Shown here: in pieces, positions 49,591-61,589 of the stretch
Layout: the number at the start of each line of letters is the position of its first letter
Numbering within the stretch: position 1 is the stretch's first letter
DNA from: Mantis religiosa
Taxonomy: Eukaryota > Arthropoda > Insecta > Mantodea > Mantidae
Assembly (NCBI GenBank): GCA_030765055.1
Contig: CM060953.1
Location: 20,949,187 to 21,013,186, forward strand
Reading direction: 5' to 3'
DNA: 64,000 bases
Position numbers and translations under genes: made by a program
Notes under the pieces: generated by a model
What the model was told of the DNA's origin: nothing
What the model saw: only the letters and a program-made list of their open reading frames with translations
Database searches by the model: none

Positions 49591-51330
49591 CACTCAGGGA
49601 AGATAAATGAAATGTCAAACACCAGAATTATAGCGCTATATTTGTTTTGTTAGTTGTGAAGTAGAAGCAATGCCATTTAACCTCACTATATGGTACGAGT
49701 TGAACTATACCTTACAGTTAGACCTAAATAAGCTATCTTTAAGGTATGGGAGGGGTGCTGGGTGCCCTATCTCGCCTCTGGTTTAGGATAGGGAGGGCCC
49801 ACATTAAGAAATAGTGGTACGGCGTGCCTGAGAAGTCCCCAGTATAATACTCTATTTTGTTGTAATTTTTGTAAGGATATTCTCATTTTTAAGCTAAATT
49901 TTCATTGTTAACTTAAAGTTCTCTTCAATGGGACCTTTCTTCTATAGATTTATTCTATATTCATGACACCGTACATATGCCTTTACAAACACAGATGAAC
50001 ATTTTTCTACAATCCAATTTTGAAGTAGCCCCTCGTTCTCTATTTCTATCCAAGGAAATAAGCATATTTTAGCTTTTAGTTCGACATGAAAATTTTAAAT
50101 TTTGTTACAAATTCACAGAGAGGAATAAAGCAAAACTCCTATAGACAAATTGCACCAGTCATCTAAGAAACACTTACGAGAATTTGAAACAGGTGTTAAA
50201 AAGTCACAGAACTTTACAGACTTATAACAAGTTGCACTATAAAGTTTTATTGCATTTAGTAGAACAGTTTTGGAGATAGGCACTGCACATTCCCTGCGAT
50301 CTTCCTTAATGCAGTTTCTTATTAAGAGTGATGTACATTACGCGCAATGTGATAAATGGAATACAATAGGTGCAGAATCTGCAATTTTAACTCAAATTTA
50401 CCCAGTAAAACTGAAACCCAGTGTTATGTCATATTAAGGCTTTATTGTTTTTATGTGTCGTACTCTACTGCGCAAACTGGTCTGGTATTAATGATGGGAA
50501 GTTGTTACAGACGTCATTCCCAGTGCGTACCGACGTGAAGTGATTGCAGATTTGTATTGGGTGATCCTTTTTCGGTGTATAAAGCATACGCCGTGTATAG
50601 CCATATCTAGCGTCTTTTGTTTTACTCGTCGAGAGTAAACAATAAACAATGGATAAGCGATGTGTCTCTGTGAACTTTGCAAAGCATTAAGGTGGATATC
50701 TTATATGTAATTAGCAATTTATCTGTCTGTAATAGGGTTCCGTTGTAGGCAAAAGCGAGTCGTAATTTCAAAACCAAGATTGCTATGAAATAGATTTGAA
50801 AGATCTTCTCTCAAGAGAGAGAAACAAGAAGTAGCAACTTCTCATAGGAAAAAAGGTTAAGTATTTGAAAATTCAAGCAAATAATAATGAATTTTCCGGA
50901 TGTAATTAACGCCAAAACATTTATTTTACATAAATTATGGTCTGTAGCGATCTATATATTTTGTGTGATGTTTTTATCTATTCTTATGGTGTTATATAAA
51001 ACTCATTCAGAATGAAGACAACCTCACGAGTCTTTCGCAGAAATTTAAAATTGTATACTTTTTATGCAAATATCTTAAAAACAGGTAGTGTTGGCTGTCA
51101 CTTGTTTTCGAGTACTCGGAGAATTTTTTTACTTATTTCGTATTAAATTTTGCTTGAAAAATGACATAAAGTACAGCACCACCTTTTTAATACTTACTGT
51201 GGCTTTTCGCAAATCTACTATGATTAAGAAAGAGTTTAGGAGTAGTAGAAACGTTTTCCAAAAGGGATCGAGAAGAACGACGACCGCTCTGAACGCCCTT
51301 GCACATCAATTACTGACGACAATGTAGAAG
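49591..51330. other. Unassigned interval
   Basis: Mostly AT-rich with only short ORFs (50356-50538 plus, 50488-50682 minus, 51088-51327 plus). No recognised domain, RNA gene or repeat. Confidence 0.4.
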
Positions 51331-51378
51331 AAGTAAAGAAAATAGAAAAGAAAATAGAAAAGAAAGAAAGAAAATAGT
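51331..51378 (+). repeat. A/G-rich simple repeat (AAGAAAATAG-like)
   Basis: Repeated AAAGAAAATAG motifs in a low-complexity purine run. Confidence 0.85.
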
Positions 51379-51524
51379 TTAGTAAAATCGCCGAATCACT
51401 CGTGCAAAATCACTCGTGAAAATGGCACCCCGTTAGTGCTTCCACTTTCACTTCAAAGTTGGTTCGTGACTTTTTGACAAAAAACAAAACTATTATGTTG
51501 TCTTAGCCACATTAGTGACTGACC

Positions 51525-51720
51525 ATAGCCCCTTGCTGCTTATTTTTGTTCCCAGACTGAAGAAACGTATCAAAGAACGCCGTTTTGTCGCCATTGATGT
51601 GTAAAAAACAGTCATTGAGAAACTGAGTACCTTAAGGAAAACTAAATTCTAGAAGTGCTTCCGGGTACAGGTACAAGTGTATTATATCACGGACAACGTT
51701 TATTAAGATCTGAAGGTTTC
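51525..51720 (+). pseudogene. Decayed mariner transposase C-terminus
   Basis: The plus strand gives a degraded third catalytic region, DHSPLLLIFVPRLKKRIKER, followed by RRFVAIDV, a stop, TVIEKLSTLRKTKF, a stop, and KCFRVQ. The pattern is FLFPxLKxxLKGRRF, a spacer, then xxFQKCFxxW, as in mariner transposases. At least two stops. No terminal repeats were found, so only this segment can be assigned. Confidence 0.5.
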
Positions 51721-52485
51721 CTGGCGACGAATATTCTATACTCCTGACCTGGCATTTAATTTATTGCAGTCTTTTGTTCAGTGATGCGAGTATTGATAGT
51801 GTTTTGTCTTTGTTGATTTTCGTGTTATATCTGTTCAGTGGTTATAACATTTCTTATAAATATACTAAATATCATTAAAATATTATTTTAATTAACTAGA
51901 TTTGTAACATTTTGTTTTGTTATATTTGCCTACGCCCTGTGTTCTAACTCTTGAAATGAATGTTCATTTTGCCATTCCGTTGCGTGTTTTCCCAAAACCG
52001 CCTGCATCTCACCGCATTACAGATAAAAATAAAAGAACAACGGAGCGAGACATACGCACCTGGCGGAGAGACTCGTACTTTCTTCATCCCCGTCCTCTGA
52101 AGTGCTCAGAATACAAAGTAAGTTGGAGCGGGAAAAGAAAACGGATATTGTCCAGAATATTTGAGCTCCTCTACCGGACGAGAATATGGACCTTTTATGG
52201 AAAACGAAAGTAGTGGAAACACGTCAATTGTAACAGATGTTAAATACTAGCAGTTGAGGACAAATATGGCCTGACTGCGCATGGCCAAGGTCAAGCGGCA
52301 GCTGATTGATGTGTGACAGCAACCGCAGTGAAATATGCTTCTCCAAGGCAGGTCGGTGATCTCTCTCAGCCGTACACTGCATACAAATACACTCACTACA
52401 ACATCTTATATGTAACTCCTGCATTATATCTTCTAGTCCCTGAAATACATCTTCAGAACTCTATTTGCAGCACCCTGAAAGCCGC
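51721..52485. other. Unassigned interval
   Basis: The ORFs at 51917-52213 and 52313-52498 have no domain I recognise. Nothing else was identified. Confidence 0.4.
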
Positions 52486-52487
52486 TT

Positions 52488-52640
52488 CTGTACCATAGGT
52501 GGTATCGTGTCTGCCTCACATCCAGGACGTCCCGAGTTCGTATCTCGGTCAGCGTGAGTTATCGGGATACGGTTTTTCTCTGGGTTTTCCCCATCCTGTA
52601 AAATGAACATCATTTAACTTCAAGTTGTGTAACTATAGGG
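52488..52640 (+). mobile_element. Single tRNA-derived SINE copy (parent type of the 108-bp arrays)
   Basis: A-box-like GGTGGTATCGTGTCTGCC, B-box-like GAGTTCGTATCTCGGTC and CAGCGTGAGTTATCGGGATA lead into TTTTTCTCTGGGTTTTCCCC and ATCCTGTAAAATGAACATCA. The last part corresponds to the array segments TTATCCTGAAAGATGAA and GAACATCATTT, but here it is not amplified. This copy shows that head and array unit belong to one SINE family. Confidence 0.7.
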
Positions 52641-52694
52641 TAAGGACGCCATATTTCGGATACCTTTTATTTTGGTATTCTATATGTTATAGTA

Positions 52695-53665
52695 CGAGGG
52701 CTGTTCAGTAAAAAATGATCATATTTTTTTATGGCTATAATTTTTCGCACTAAAATTCAATCTTATTATATTCTGTTAGCTTAATGTGAAACAAACACGC
52801 CGTATTAGTTTCATTGTTGGTACTCCTGGTTCCCGCCTGTGAGAACCAGGCAAGTTCAGACATGTTCAGTATCGCCTACCGCTGCAATGGAGGTAACACG
52901 CGAGGAACAATATGCGGCTTTGAAATTCTGCTTTCGTCTCAACAAATCTTCAGTTGATGCCTATACAATGTTACACGGGGCCTATGTAGAGTCTGTTCTT
53001 CCCTACAGCACAGCTAGAAGATGGTTTAAAATGTTTAAAGAGGGGAGACAATCAATTTCAAAGGAAGGTGGACCCGGTGCTCCAGTTACTACTGTTACGG
53101 AAGAAAACTTCAACACTGCTGCTGCCATTGTGAGAGAGAATCGACGATTTACCGTAAGAGCACTTTTTGAAATACTGAACATTTCATTGGGTGCCACCCA
53201 CACGTTGGTGGCAGAAACATTACACATGAGACGTGTTTGTGCGCGATGGGTTCCAAGACTGTTGGTTCCCGACCAAAACGACATTCGTATGCATTTAAAG
53301 TTGATGTTAGAGGAAGATCCGGAGTTTCTTTCAAACGTAATCACTGCTGATGAAACTTGTCTACATCATTTTGATCCTGAGAGCAAACAGCAAAGCTCAG
53401 TGTGGAAATCTCCTTCATCATCAACCCCCAAAAAAGCAAAAGTGGTTACTTCTGCTGGGAAACTTATGGTTATCTCATTCTTTGATATTCATGGAATGGT
53501 TTATCAACATGTTGTACCCTTACACACATCAGTAACGGGACAATATCAGGCACAAAAGAACATATTTCCGTGAAGCTGGCTGGATGCTGCACCACGATAG
53601 TGCGTGGCTGCATATTGCCGATGTTGTTGCTGAGTTTCTTGCAAAAATTTACTTATTTAGGGGGG
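52695..53665 (+). mobile_element. mariner element M2, 3'-truncated
   Basis: Starts after TA (52693-52694) with CGAGGGCTGTTCAGTAAAAA, the same terminal repeat as M1 (33997-35260). The transposase is on the same strand. The right end is missing: the sequence breaks off after AAAATTTACTTATTTA at a run of eight Gs near 53660, next to sequence of another mariner. The mirror orientation relative to M1 and the differences between the two copies suggest independent insertions. Confidence 0.85.
52839..53650 (+). pseudogene. mariner transposase pseudogene (M2)
   Basis: An open frame of 244 codons (52839-53573) starts MRTRQVQTCSVSPTAAMEVT and contains the helix-turn-helix region (EEQYAALKFCFRLNKSS), the TARRWFKMFKEG segment, and the first catalytic Asp in TADETCLHHFDPESKQQSS; the usual Trp is Cys here. 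It continues further than M1, through KKAKVVTSAGKLMVISFFDI and GMVYQHVVP. A deletion then shifts the frame. The second catalytic region appears as WMLHHDSAWLHIADVVAEFL (about 53580-53640), with the usual NARPH changed to SAWLH. The third Asp is lost in the truncation. Inactive. Confidence 0.88.
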
Positions 53666-53890
53666 GGAATAGGAGGCATTACTTTTTGACCCACCCTTGT
53701 AATTCATTGTTCCAAAAGTAAATGGTCTTCAATGTTGTTGCAGAGTGCACGTGAACTTGATCCAATTCAGTTTTGACATGTGCGGTAGTCCAACCCTTCA
53801 AATAAAAATGTTTAATAACAGCACGAAACTCTGTATTTTTTTCATTTTCAATCGCAGCGTCACACTGACAAGTTCAAATGACTATCAACA
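53666..53890 (-). pseudogene. Second mariner lineage: terminal repeat joined to a transposase N-terminal fragment
   Basis: On the minus strand, 53885-53705 reads ENEKNTEFRAVIKHFYLKGW, TTAHVKTELDQVHVHSATTL and KTIYFWNNEL, the N-terminal helix-turn-helix region of another mariner lineage. After TA the sequence becomes CAAGGGTGGGTCAAAAAGTA and ATGCCTCC (about 53702-53673), which looks like a mariner terminal inverted repeat reading inward, toward lower coordinates. This suggests that one mariner inserted at a TA in another and was itself truncated against the G-run bordering M2. Confidence 0.6.
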
Positions 53891-54966
53891 ATGAAATGTA
53901 TAATGTAACACATTCAAAATTTCTATACAATCTGTTGAATAAGTTTATCACCCACAAAATTGCAACAAGAAATTTCAAAGCTTTCATAGCAATTTACCAG
54001 ACTTATCAAAGGACCCTTGTTCATACGAGTACTGCTGTTAGAGGGGAGCTTTAATATACTTTAATCGAACTGGGTTATTTCGTAAGATGAATAAACTGGT
54101 TAAATGATACTTAAATGGACCCGATTGCCAAGAGCATAATTACCAGACATTCTTCTCTTAAGATAAGGGAATATTCCACAAAACCGCTTATTGCGGAGTG
54201 AGTGAGAAAGTTATACGAATGTAGCACATCACATTTTGAGCTTAGACATAGCTGACCTCAGGGTTTCCTTTGCTTATATTCTTATTTACTACATGAGAAC
54301 TTCCTATAGAACATTCTTTGTTCCAGAAATGCTCCCTTTATATGTTCTCAATGGAAACCAACGCTCGTGAGGCCTTAGATACGGTGAAAGTTGAAAATCG
54401 TCATCCGTTAACTCTATTGTTTAAAAACTTTTACCTTCCGTCTCCATATGGTAATTTTTTACGATCATGACTCTTATTCCATGGTCGTCACGCAGACCGA
54501 AACAAATGCATATCTACTTGTGCTCTTCCGTCAAACCTGCTCTTTTCTTACCGTGTTTCCAGTCGTTAATTTTCACGTCTTGTACGGGACACTGTAATTG
54601 GCTTACCGGTTATTTCCGAGAAAACCTTTTAATGTTCATTCCGAGCTTAATATATGACAGCCAACTGCTGCACGTTCTCGGCATTCGGTCGATTCTCTAA
54701 CATTTAAGAGAAAAGAAAAAACACAAGATGCGTGTACTTTGCCGTGCTAATTAAAAATTGGATAGGTATGTACGTATAGCAAATCACTGTTCGTAATTAG
54801 AGTAATGTAATCAACCTAGCGATTAGATAATCTACCACAGACTATTAATGTCTGTATATTTTCTTGCAGAGGTCTCAGCTTCACTTCCCTACTGGAACAA
54901 ACAGTTATCCTCTCGCAAAAATATTCGCAGAATTCTGAAAGACCAAATGATGGTATTTTAAAGCTA
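53891..54966. other. Interval with one repeat fragment, otherwise unassigned
   Basis: A stretch near 54140-54185 (TTACCAGACATTCTTCTC, AAGATAAGGGAATATTCC) is a diverged piece of the 108-bp repeat in minus orientation. The ORF at 54467-54700 has no recognisable domain. Confidence 0.45.
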
Positions 54967-57612
54967 CATCCTCCAACATTAAATCATATTGTACGACGAA
55001 TGAAATGATGTTCAAATGAATACATGATACATAGAGCTTACACTTACCGGACATTCATCTTTCAGGATAAGGGAAAACCTCCAACGTTTAGTCATATCAG
55101 ACGATGAATGAAATGATGTTCAAATGAGTACAGGTTACATATAGCTTAGAGTTACCAGACATTCATCTTTCAGGATAAGAGAAAACCTCCAACGTTAAGT
55201 CATATCTGACGATGAATGAAATGATGTTCAAATAAGTACAGGGTTCATAGAGCTTAGAGTTACCAGACATTCATCTTTCAGGATAAGGGAAAACCTCCAA
55301 CGTTAAGTCATATCGGACGATGAATGAAATGATGTTCAAATGAGTACAGGTTACATAGAGCTTAGAGTAACCAGACATTCATCTTTCAGGATAAGAGAAA
55401 ACCTCCAACGTTAAGTCATATCGGACGATGAATGAAATAATGTTATAATAAGAGAAAACCTCCAACGTTAAGTCATATCAGACGATGAATGAAATAATGT
55501 TCAAATAAGTACAGGTTACATAGAGCTTAGAGTTACCAGACATTCATCTTTCAGGATAAGAGAAAACCTCCAACGTTAAGTCATATCAGACGATGAATGA
55601 AATGATGTTCAAATAAGTACAGGGTACATAGAGCTTAGAGTTACCAGACATTCATCTTTCAGGATCAGAGGGAACCTCCAACGTTAAGTCATATCGGACG
55701 ATGAATGAAATGATGTTCAAGTGAGTACAGGTTACATAGAGCTTAGAGTTACCAGACATTCATCTTTCAGGATAAGAGAAAACCTCCAACGTTAAGTCAT
55801 ATCAGACGATGAATGAAATGATGTTCAAATGAGTACAGGTTACATAGAGCTTAGAGTTACCAGACATTCATCTTTCAGGATAACAGAAAACCTCCAACGT
55901 TAAGTCATATCGGACGATGAATGAAATGATGTTCAAATGAGTACAGGTTACATAGAGCTTAGAGTTACCAGACATTCATCTTTCAGGATCAGAGAAAACC
56001 TCCAACGTTAAGTCATATCGGACGATGAATGAAATGATGTTCAAGTGAGTACAGGGTACATAGAGCTTAGAGTTACCAGACATTTATCTTTCAGGATCAG
56101 AGAAAACCTCCAACGTTAAGTCATATCGGACGATGAATGAAATGATGTTCAAATGAGTACAGGGTACATAGAGCTTAGAGTTACCAGACATTCATCTTTC
56201 AGGATCAGAGAAAACTTCCAACGTTAAGTCATATCGGACGATGAATGAAATGATGTTCAAGTGAGTACAGGTTACATAGAGCTTAGAGTTACCAGACATT
56301 CATCTTTCAGGATAAGAGAAAACCTCCAACGTTAAGTCATATCGGACGATGAATGAAATGATGTTCAAATGAGTACAGGGTACATAGAGCTTAGAGTTAC
56401 CAGACATTCATCTTTCAGGATAAGAGAAAACCTCCAACGTTAAGTCATATCGGACGATGAATGAAATGATGTTCAAATGAGTACAGGGTACATAGAGCTT
56501 AGAGTTATCAGACATTCATCTTTCAGGATAAGAGAAAACCTGAAACGTTAAGTCATATCGGACGATGAATGAAATGATGTTCAAATAAGTACAGGGTACA
56601 TAGAGCTTAGAGTTACCAGACATTCATCTTTCAGTATAAGAGAAAACCTCAAACGTTTAGTCATATCGGACAATGAATGAAATGATGTTCAAATGAGTAC
56701 AGGGTACATAGAGCTTAGAGTTATCAGACATTCATCTTTCAGGATAAGAGAAAACCTCAAACGTTAAGTCATATCGGATGATGAATGAAATGATGTTCAA
56801 ATGAGTACAGGGTACATAGAGCTTAGAGTTACCAGACACTCATCTTTCAGGATAAGAGAAAACCTCCAACGTTAAGTCATATCGGACGATGAATGAAATG
56901 ATGTTCAAATGAGTACAGGGTACATAGAGCTTAGAGTTACCAGACATTCATCTTTCAGGATAAGAGAAAACCTCCAACGTTAAGTCATATCGGACGATGA
57001 ATGAAATAATGTTCAAATGAGTACAGGTTACATAGAGCTTAGAGTTACCAGACATTCATCTTTCAGGATAAGAGAAAACCTCCAACGTTAAGTCATATCG
57101 GACGATGAATGAAATGATGTTCAAATGAGTACAGGGTACATAGAGCTTAGAGTTACCAGACATTTACCTTTCAGGATAAGAGAAAACCTCCAACGTTAAG
57201 TCATATCGGACGATGAATGAAATAATGTTCAAATGAGTACAGGGTACATAGAGCTTAGAGTTATTTAACATCCATCTTTCAGGATAAGGAAAATCCTCCA
57301 ACGTTAAGTCATATCGGACGATGAATGAAATGATGTTCAAATGAGTACAGGGTACATAGAGCTTAGACTTACAAGACATTCTTCTTTCAGGATAAGAGAA
57401 AACCTCCAACGTTAAGTCATATCGGACGATGAATGAAATGATGTTCAAATGAGTACAGGGTACATAGAGCTTAGAGTTGTCAGACATTCCTCTTTCAGGA
57501 TAAGAGAAAACCTCCAACGTTAAGTCATATCGGACGATGAATGAAATGATGTTCAAATAAGTACAGGGTACATAGAGCTTAGAGTTATCAGACATTCATA
57601 TTTCAGAGAAAG
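54967..57612 (-). repeat. 108-bp tandem array (about 24 units), minus orientation
   Basis: The same unit as at 41661-45430, inverted: CCTCCAACGTTAAGTCATAT, CGGACGATGAATGAAATGATG, CATAGAGCTTAGAGTTACC and GACATTCATCTTTCAGGATA. One unit is shortened near 55440 (GAAATAATGTTATAATAAGAG). The 36-codon period gives a 143-codon minus ORF at 57595-57164, whose repeating peptide contains SKLYVPCTHLNIISFIVRYD. As other units carry stops or indels, I do not treat it as a gene. The SINE head follows directly at 57613. Confidence 0.95.
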
Positions 57613-57725
57613 AGAAAATGCAGCAAAAAATCTTTTTCAGATAAATCACCCTGACCGAGATTAGAAATCTGAGGCTTTTGAATGTGAGACACACACGCTA
57701 CCTACAGGCCACACATGCTGGCAAT
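57613..57725 (-). mobile_element. tRNA-like SINE head (minus) adjoining the 55.0-57.6 kb array
   Basis: The minus strand reads TGTGGCCTGTAGGTAGCGTG, TGTGTCTCACATTCAAAAGC, CTCAGATTTCTAATCTCGGTC and AGGGTGATTTATCTG. This matches the layout of the single SINE at 52488-52640: A-box-like GTAGCGTGTGTGTCTCACA and B-box-like GATTTCTAATCTCGGTC. The head is upstream of the array in SINE orientation. Confidence 0.7.
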
Positions 57726-58220
57726 GCTCTTTATATGCGATGACAACTTTTGAAATCTCTGTTCTACAAGAGTTTGAAATGTACACTGCTTAACCTAACC
57801 TTATCAATAATCAAATAAGAACTAACCTCTTAGTTTCGGGCCACGCCCTTATCCACCGCCTTCTATGATCTAACACAATGAATAAATCTCAATACTTCCT
57901 AATTCAACAGTATTTCGTTTCAGCATGTAAGAGTGCATTATATTCCTGAAGGATGAAGTTGAGGCAGCAGATGGTAGTCACAAACGACACCGTAGCAGGA
58001 AATTGATGAGGTGATGTTTAAAGAAGGCTGCTTACTTAGGAAGGGGACCATAATCAATATTTGCTTGTTTGACAGGTTCTTTGCATTTACCGAGCCATAA
58101 AGGCATCGTTCCGAATCATTAAGTTATTAAAACCAAGGGTTAGGACGGAAATTCTCTCCCTCTCTTTCTCCTCTACCACGGGAATTTAATACCAAAGACA
58201 ATGTCAAATACAATATTAAA
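57726..58220. other. Unassigned interval
   Basis: No recognisable feature. Confidence 0.4.
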
Positions 58221-58221
58221 A

Positions 58222-58330
58222 TATATCCACCTCCGTAGTGCAAGTGATAGCCTGTCTGCCTCAAAGTTCACGAGGTCCTGAATTTCGAACATCGATCAGG
58301 AAAAGTTATCTACAAGACTTTTTCCGAGGC
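58222..58330 (+). mobile_element. tRNA-like SINE head (plus) adjoining the 58.3-60.7 kb array
   Basis: CCACCTCCGTAGTGCAAGTG, ATAGCCTGTCTGCCTCAAAG and GTCCTGAATTTCGAACATCG, then AGGAAAAGTTATCTACAAGA and CCGAGGCTTTCTCTTATCCTG, passing directly into the first 108-bp unit. Same head-to-array order as at 41550 and, inverted, at 57613. Confidence 0.7.
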
Positions 58331-60655
58331 TTTCTCTTATCCTGAAAGATGAATGTCTAGTAAATCTAAGCTCTATATATCCTGTACTCATTTGAACATC
58401 ATTTCATTCATCGTCCGATATGACTTAACGTTGGAGGTTTTCCCTTATCCTGAAAGATGAATGTCTGGTAACTCTAAGCTCTATGTACTCTGTACTTATT
58501 TAAACATCATGTCATTCATCGCCAGGTATGACTTAACGTTGGAGGTTTTCCCTTATCCTGAAAGATGAATGTCTGGTCACTCTAAGCTCTATGTACTCTG
58601 TACTTATTTAAACATCATTTCATTCATCGTCCGATATGACTTAACGTTGGAAGTTTTCTCTTATCTTGAAAGATGAATGTCTGGTCACTCTAAGCTCTAT
58701 GTACCCTGTACTTATTTAAACATCATGTCATTCATCGCCCGGTATGACTTAACGTTGGAGGTTTTCCCTTATCCTGAAAGATGAATGTCTGGTAACTCTA
58801 AGCTCTATGTACCCTGTACTCATTTAAACATCATTTCATTCATCGTCCGATATGACTTAACTTTGGAGGTTTTCCCTTATCCTGAAAGATGAATGTCTGG
58901 TAACTCTAAGCTCTATGTACTCTGTACTCATTTGAACATCATTTCATTCATCTTCGATATGACTTAACGTTGGAGGCTTTCCCTTATCCTAAAAAATTAA
59001 TGTCTGTAACTCTAAGCTCTATGTACCCTGTACTTATTTAAACATCATTTCATTCATCGTCCGATATGACTTAACTTTGGAGGTTTTCCCTTATCCTGAA
59101 AGATGAATGTCTGGTAACTCTAAGCTCTATGTACCCTGTACTCATTTAAACATCATTTCATTCATCGTCCGATATGACTTAACTTTGGAGGTTTTCTCTT
59201 ATCCTGAAAGATGAATGTCTGGTAACTGTAAGCTCTATGTACTCTGTACTCATTTGAACATCATTTCATTCATCTTCGATATGACTTAACGTTGGAGGCT
59301 TTCCCTTATCCTAAAAAATTAATGTCTGTAGCTCTAAGCTCTATGTACCCTGTACTTATTTAAACATCATTTCATTCATCTTCGATATGACTTAACGTTG
59401 GAGGCTTTCCCTTATCCTAAAAAATTAATGTCTGTAGCTCTAAGCTCTATGTACCCTGTACTTATTTAAACATCATTTCATTCATCGCCCGGTATGACTT
59501 AACGTTGGAGGCTTTCCCTTATCCTGAAAAATTAATGTCTGTAGCTCTAAGCTCTATGTACCCTGTACTTATTTAAACATCATTTCACTCATCGTCCGAT
59601 ATGACTTAACTTTGGAGGTTTTCCCTTATCCTGAAAGATGAATGTCTGGTAACTCTAAGCTCTATGTACCCTGTACTCATTTAAACATCATTTCATTCAT
59701 CGTCCGATATGACTTAACTTTGGAGGTTTTCCCTTATCCTGAAAGATGAATGTCTGGTAACTCTAAGCTCTATGTACCCTGTACTTATTTAAACATCATT
59801 TCATTCATCGTCCGATATGACTTAACTTTGGAGGTTTTCCCTTATCCTGAAAGATGAATGTCTGGTAACTCTAAGCTCTATGTACCCTGTACTCATTTAA
59901 ACATCATTTCATTCATCGTCCGATATGACTTAACTTTGGAGGTTTTCCCTTATCCTGAAAGATGAATGTCTGGTAACTCTAAGCTCTATGTACCCTGTAC
60001 TCATTTAAACATCATTTCATTCATCGTCCGATATGACTTAACGTTGGAGGTTTTACCTTATCCTGAAAGATGAATGTCTGGTAACTCTAAGCTCTATATA
60101 CCCTGTACTCATTTAAACATCATTTCATTCATCGTCCGATATGACTTAACGTTGGAGGTTTTCCCTTATCCTAAAAGATGAATGTCTGGTAACTCTAAGC
60201 TCTATGTTCCCTGTACTTATTTGAACACCATTTCATTCAGCGTCCGATTAGACTTAACGTTGGAGGTTTTCCCTTATCCTAAAAGATGAATGTCTGGTAA
60301 CTCTAAGCTCTATGTACCCTGTACTTATTTGAACATTATTTCATGCATCGTCTGATATGACTTAACGTTGGAGGTTTCCTCTTATCCTGAAAGATGAATG
60401 TGTAGTAACTCTAAGCTCTATGTACCCTGTACTCATTTGAACATCATTTCATTCATCGTCTGATATGACTTAACGTTGGAGGTTTTCTCTTATCCTGAAA
60501 GATGAATGTCTGGTAGCTCTAAGCTCTATGTATCCTGTACTCATTTAAACGTCATTTCATTCATCTTCGATATGACTTAACGTTGGAGGTTTTCCAATAT
60601 CCTGAAAGATGAATGTCTGGTAGCTCTAAGCTCTATGCAGCCTGTACTTATTTGA
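58331..60655 (+). repeat. 108-bp tandem array (about 21 units), plus orientation
   Basis: The same unit as the other arrays, but with its own alleles: CATTTAAACATC in place of CATTTGAACATC, TTAACTTTGGAGG in place of TTAACGTTGGAGG, and a shortened form AAAAAATTAATGTCTGTA. Groups of two or three units recur together, as in other locally homogenised minisatellites. The array ends near 60655 at CTTATTTGACATAG. Confidence 0.95.
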
Positions 60656-61416
60656 CATAGATTTTGTTAAAGGTGCTTCCTTGAACAGTGTCAATAAAAA
60701 GGCTCTCTGACGTCAGCTGTAGCAAGCTAGTTTTTTTTGGTCGGTAACCCTATCTTAGCAACATCTGGTTTAATGTTTCCAGAACACCTTTACCTAATGC
60801 CAATCTCTGTTTGTTTTAATACTACGCAAACACTGAACTTAGCAGCTCCGGATGTTCATTAAAAGGAACTGGGATTCAACAAAGGCAAAAATGAAAGAAG
60901 AGATGTAATAAAGACCCGGGTATCCTTTTGTTTGTCTTTCTGCTTGGTTCCATAAGAAAGATGGATAAAAAGTGTAAGACGCTTCTGCCATACACGATGA
61001 GGCGTACACGTGCGCCCTTGAGGAACATTGTTGCAGTATCACACGTGGCTGGCTAGATCATATTTGTTTACTGTAAATACGGTAATATCACAATTTGTCA
61101 GACTGGTTAGCCTTAGCCAGGAAATACTGCTAAAGTTGCTATAAATAGTATACTTGTACTCTCAAACAAGAGCTGCCTAATTGCTCAAATATCTCCACAT
61201 AAAATGGTTACCAAAGAATAGCTTATAGGTTATGGTTTTTTTTATATGTGTTGCTGCTGTAAATAATGTAAATAAGACCTGTAGTCCACAGAGCCATTTC
61301 AGTCTGGAGAAAAGAAGTGCGTGCTATTAGACTTATGTAGAAATAAATATGTAAAATGGACAACTATACTTGATATTTACAGAAACGGTTCGATGATTTA
61401 TAAATTTGAATTTATA
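60656..61416. other. Unassigned interval
   Basis: Only a 67-codon minus ORF (60839-61042) with no recognisable domain; otherwise AT-rich. Confidence 0.4.
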
Positions 61417-61589
61417 TAGTGCGATTCATATAAATATGAAGCATTTGAACAGGCCATAACTTTTGAACCAATAATAGGACACACGTACAACTTTGAGAGA
61501 ATATAATACACAATTGGGAGATTATATTACACTATTTACATCTCAGAGAAAATGTTTGAAATGTTCACCAGAATCTATGGATCGTTGGT

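Noticed and set aside
57164..57595. A 143-codon repetitive protein
   Set aside because: It is four units of the 108-bp repeat; neighbouring units break the frame.
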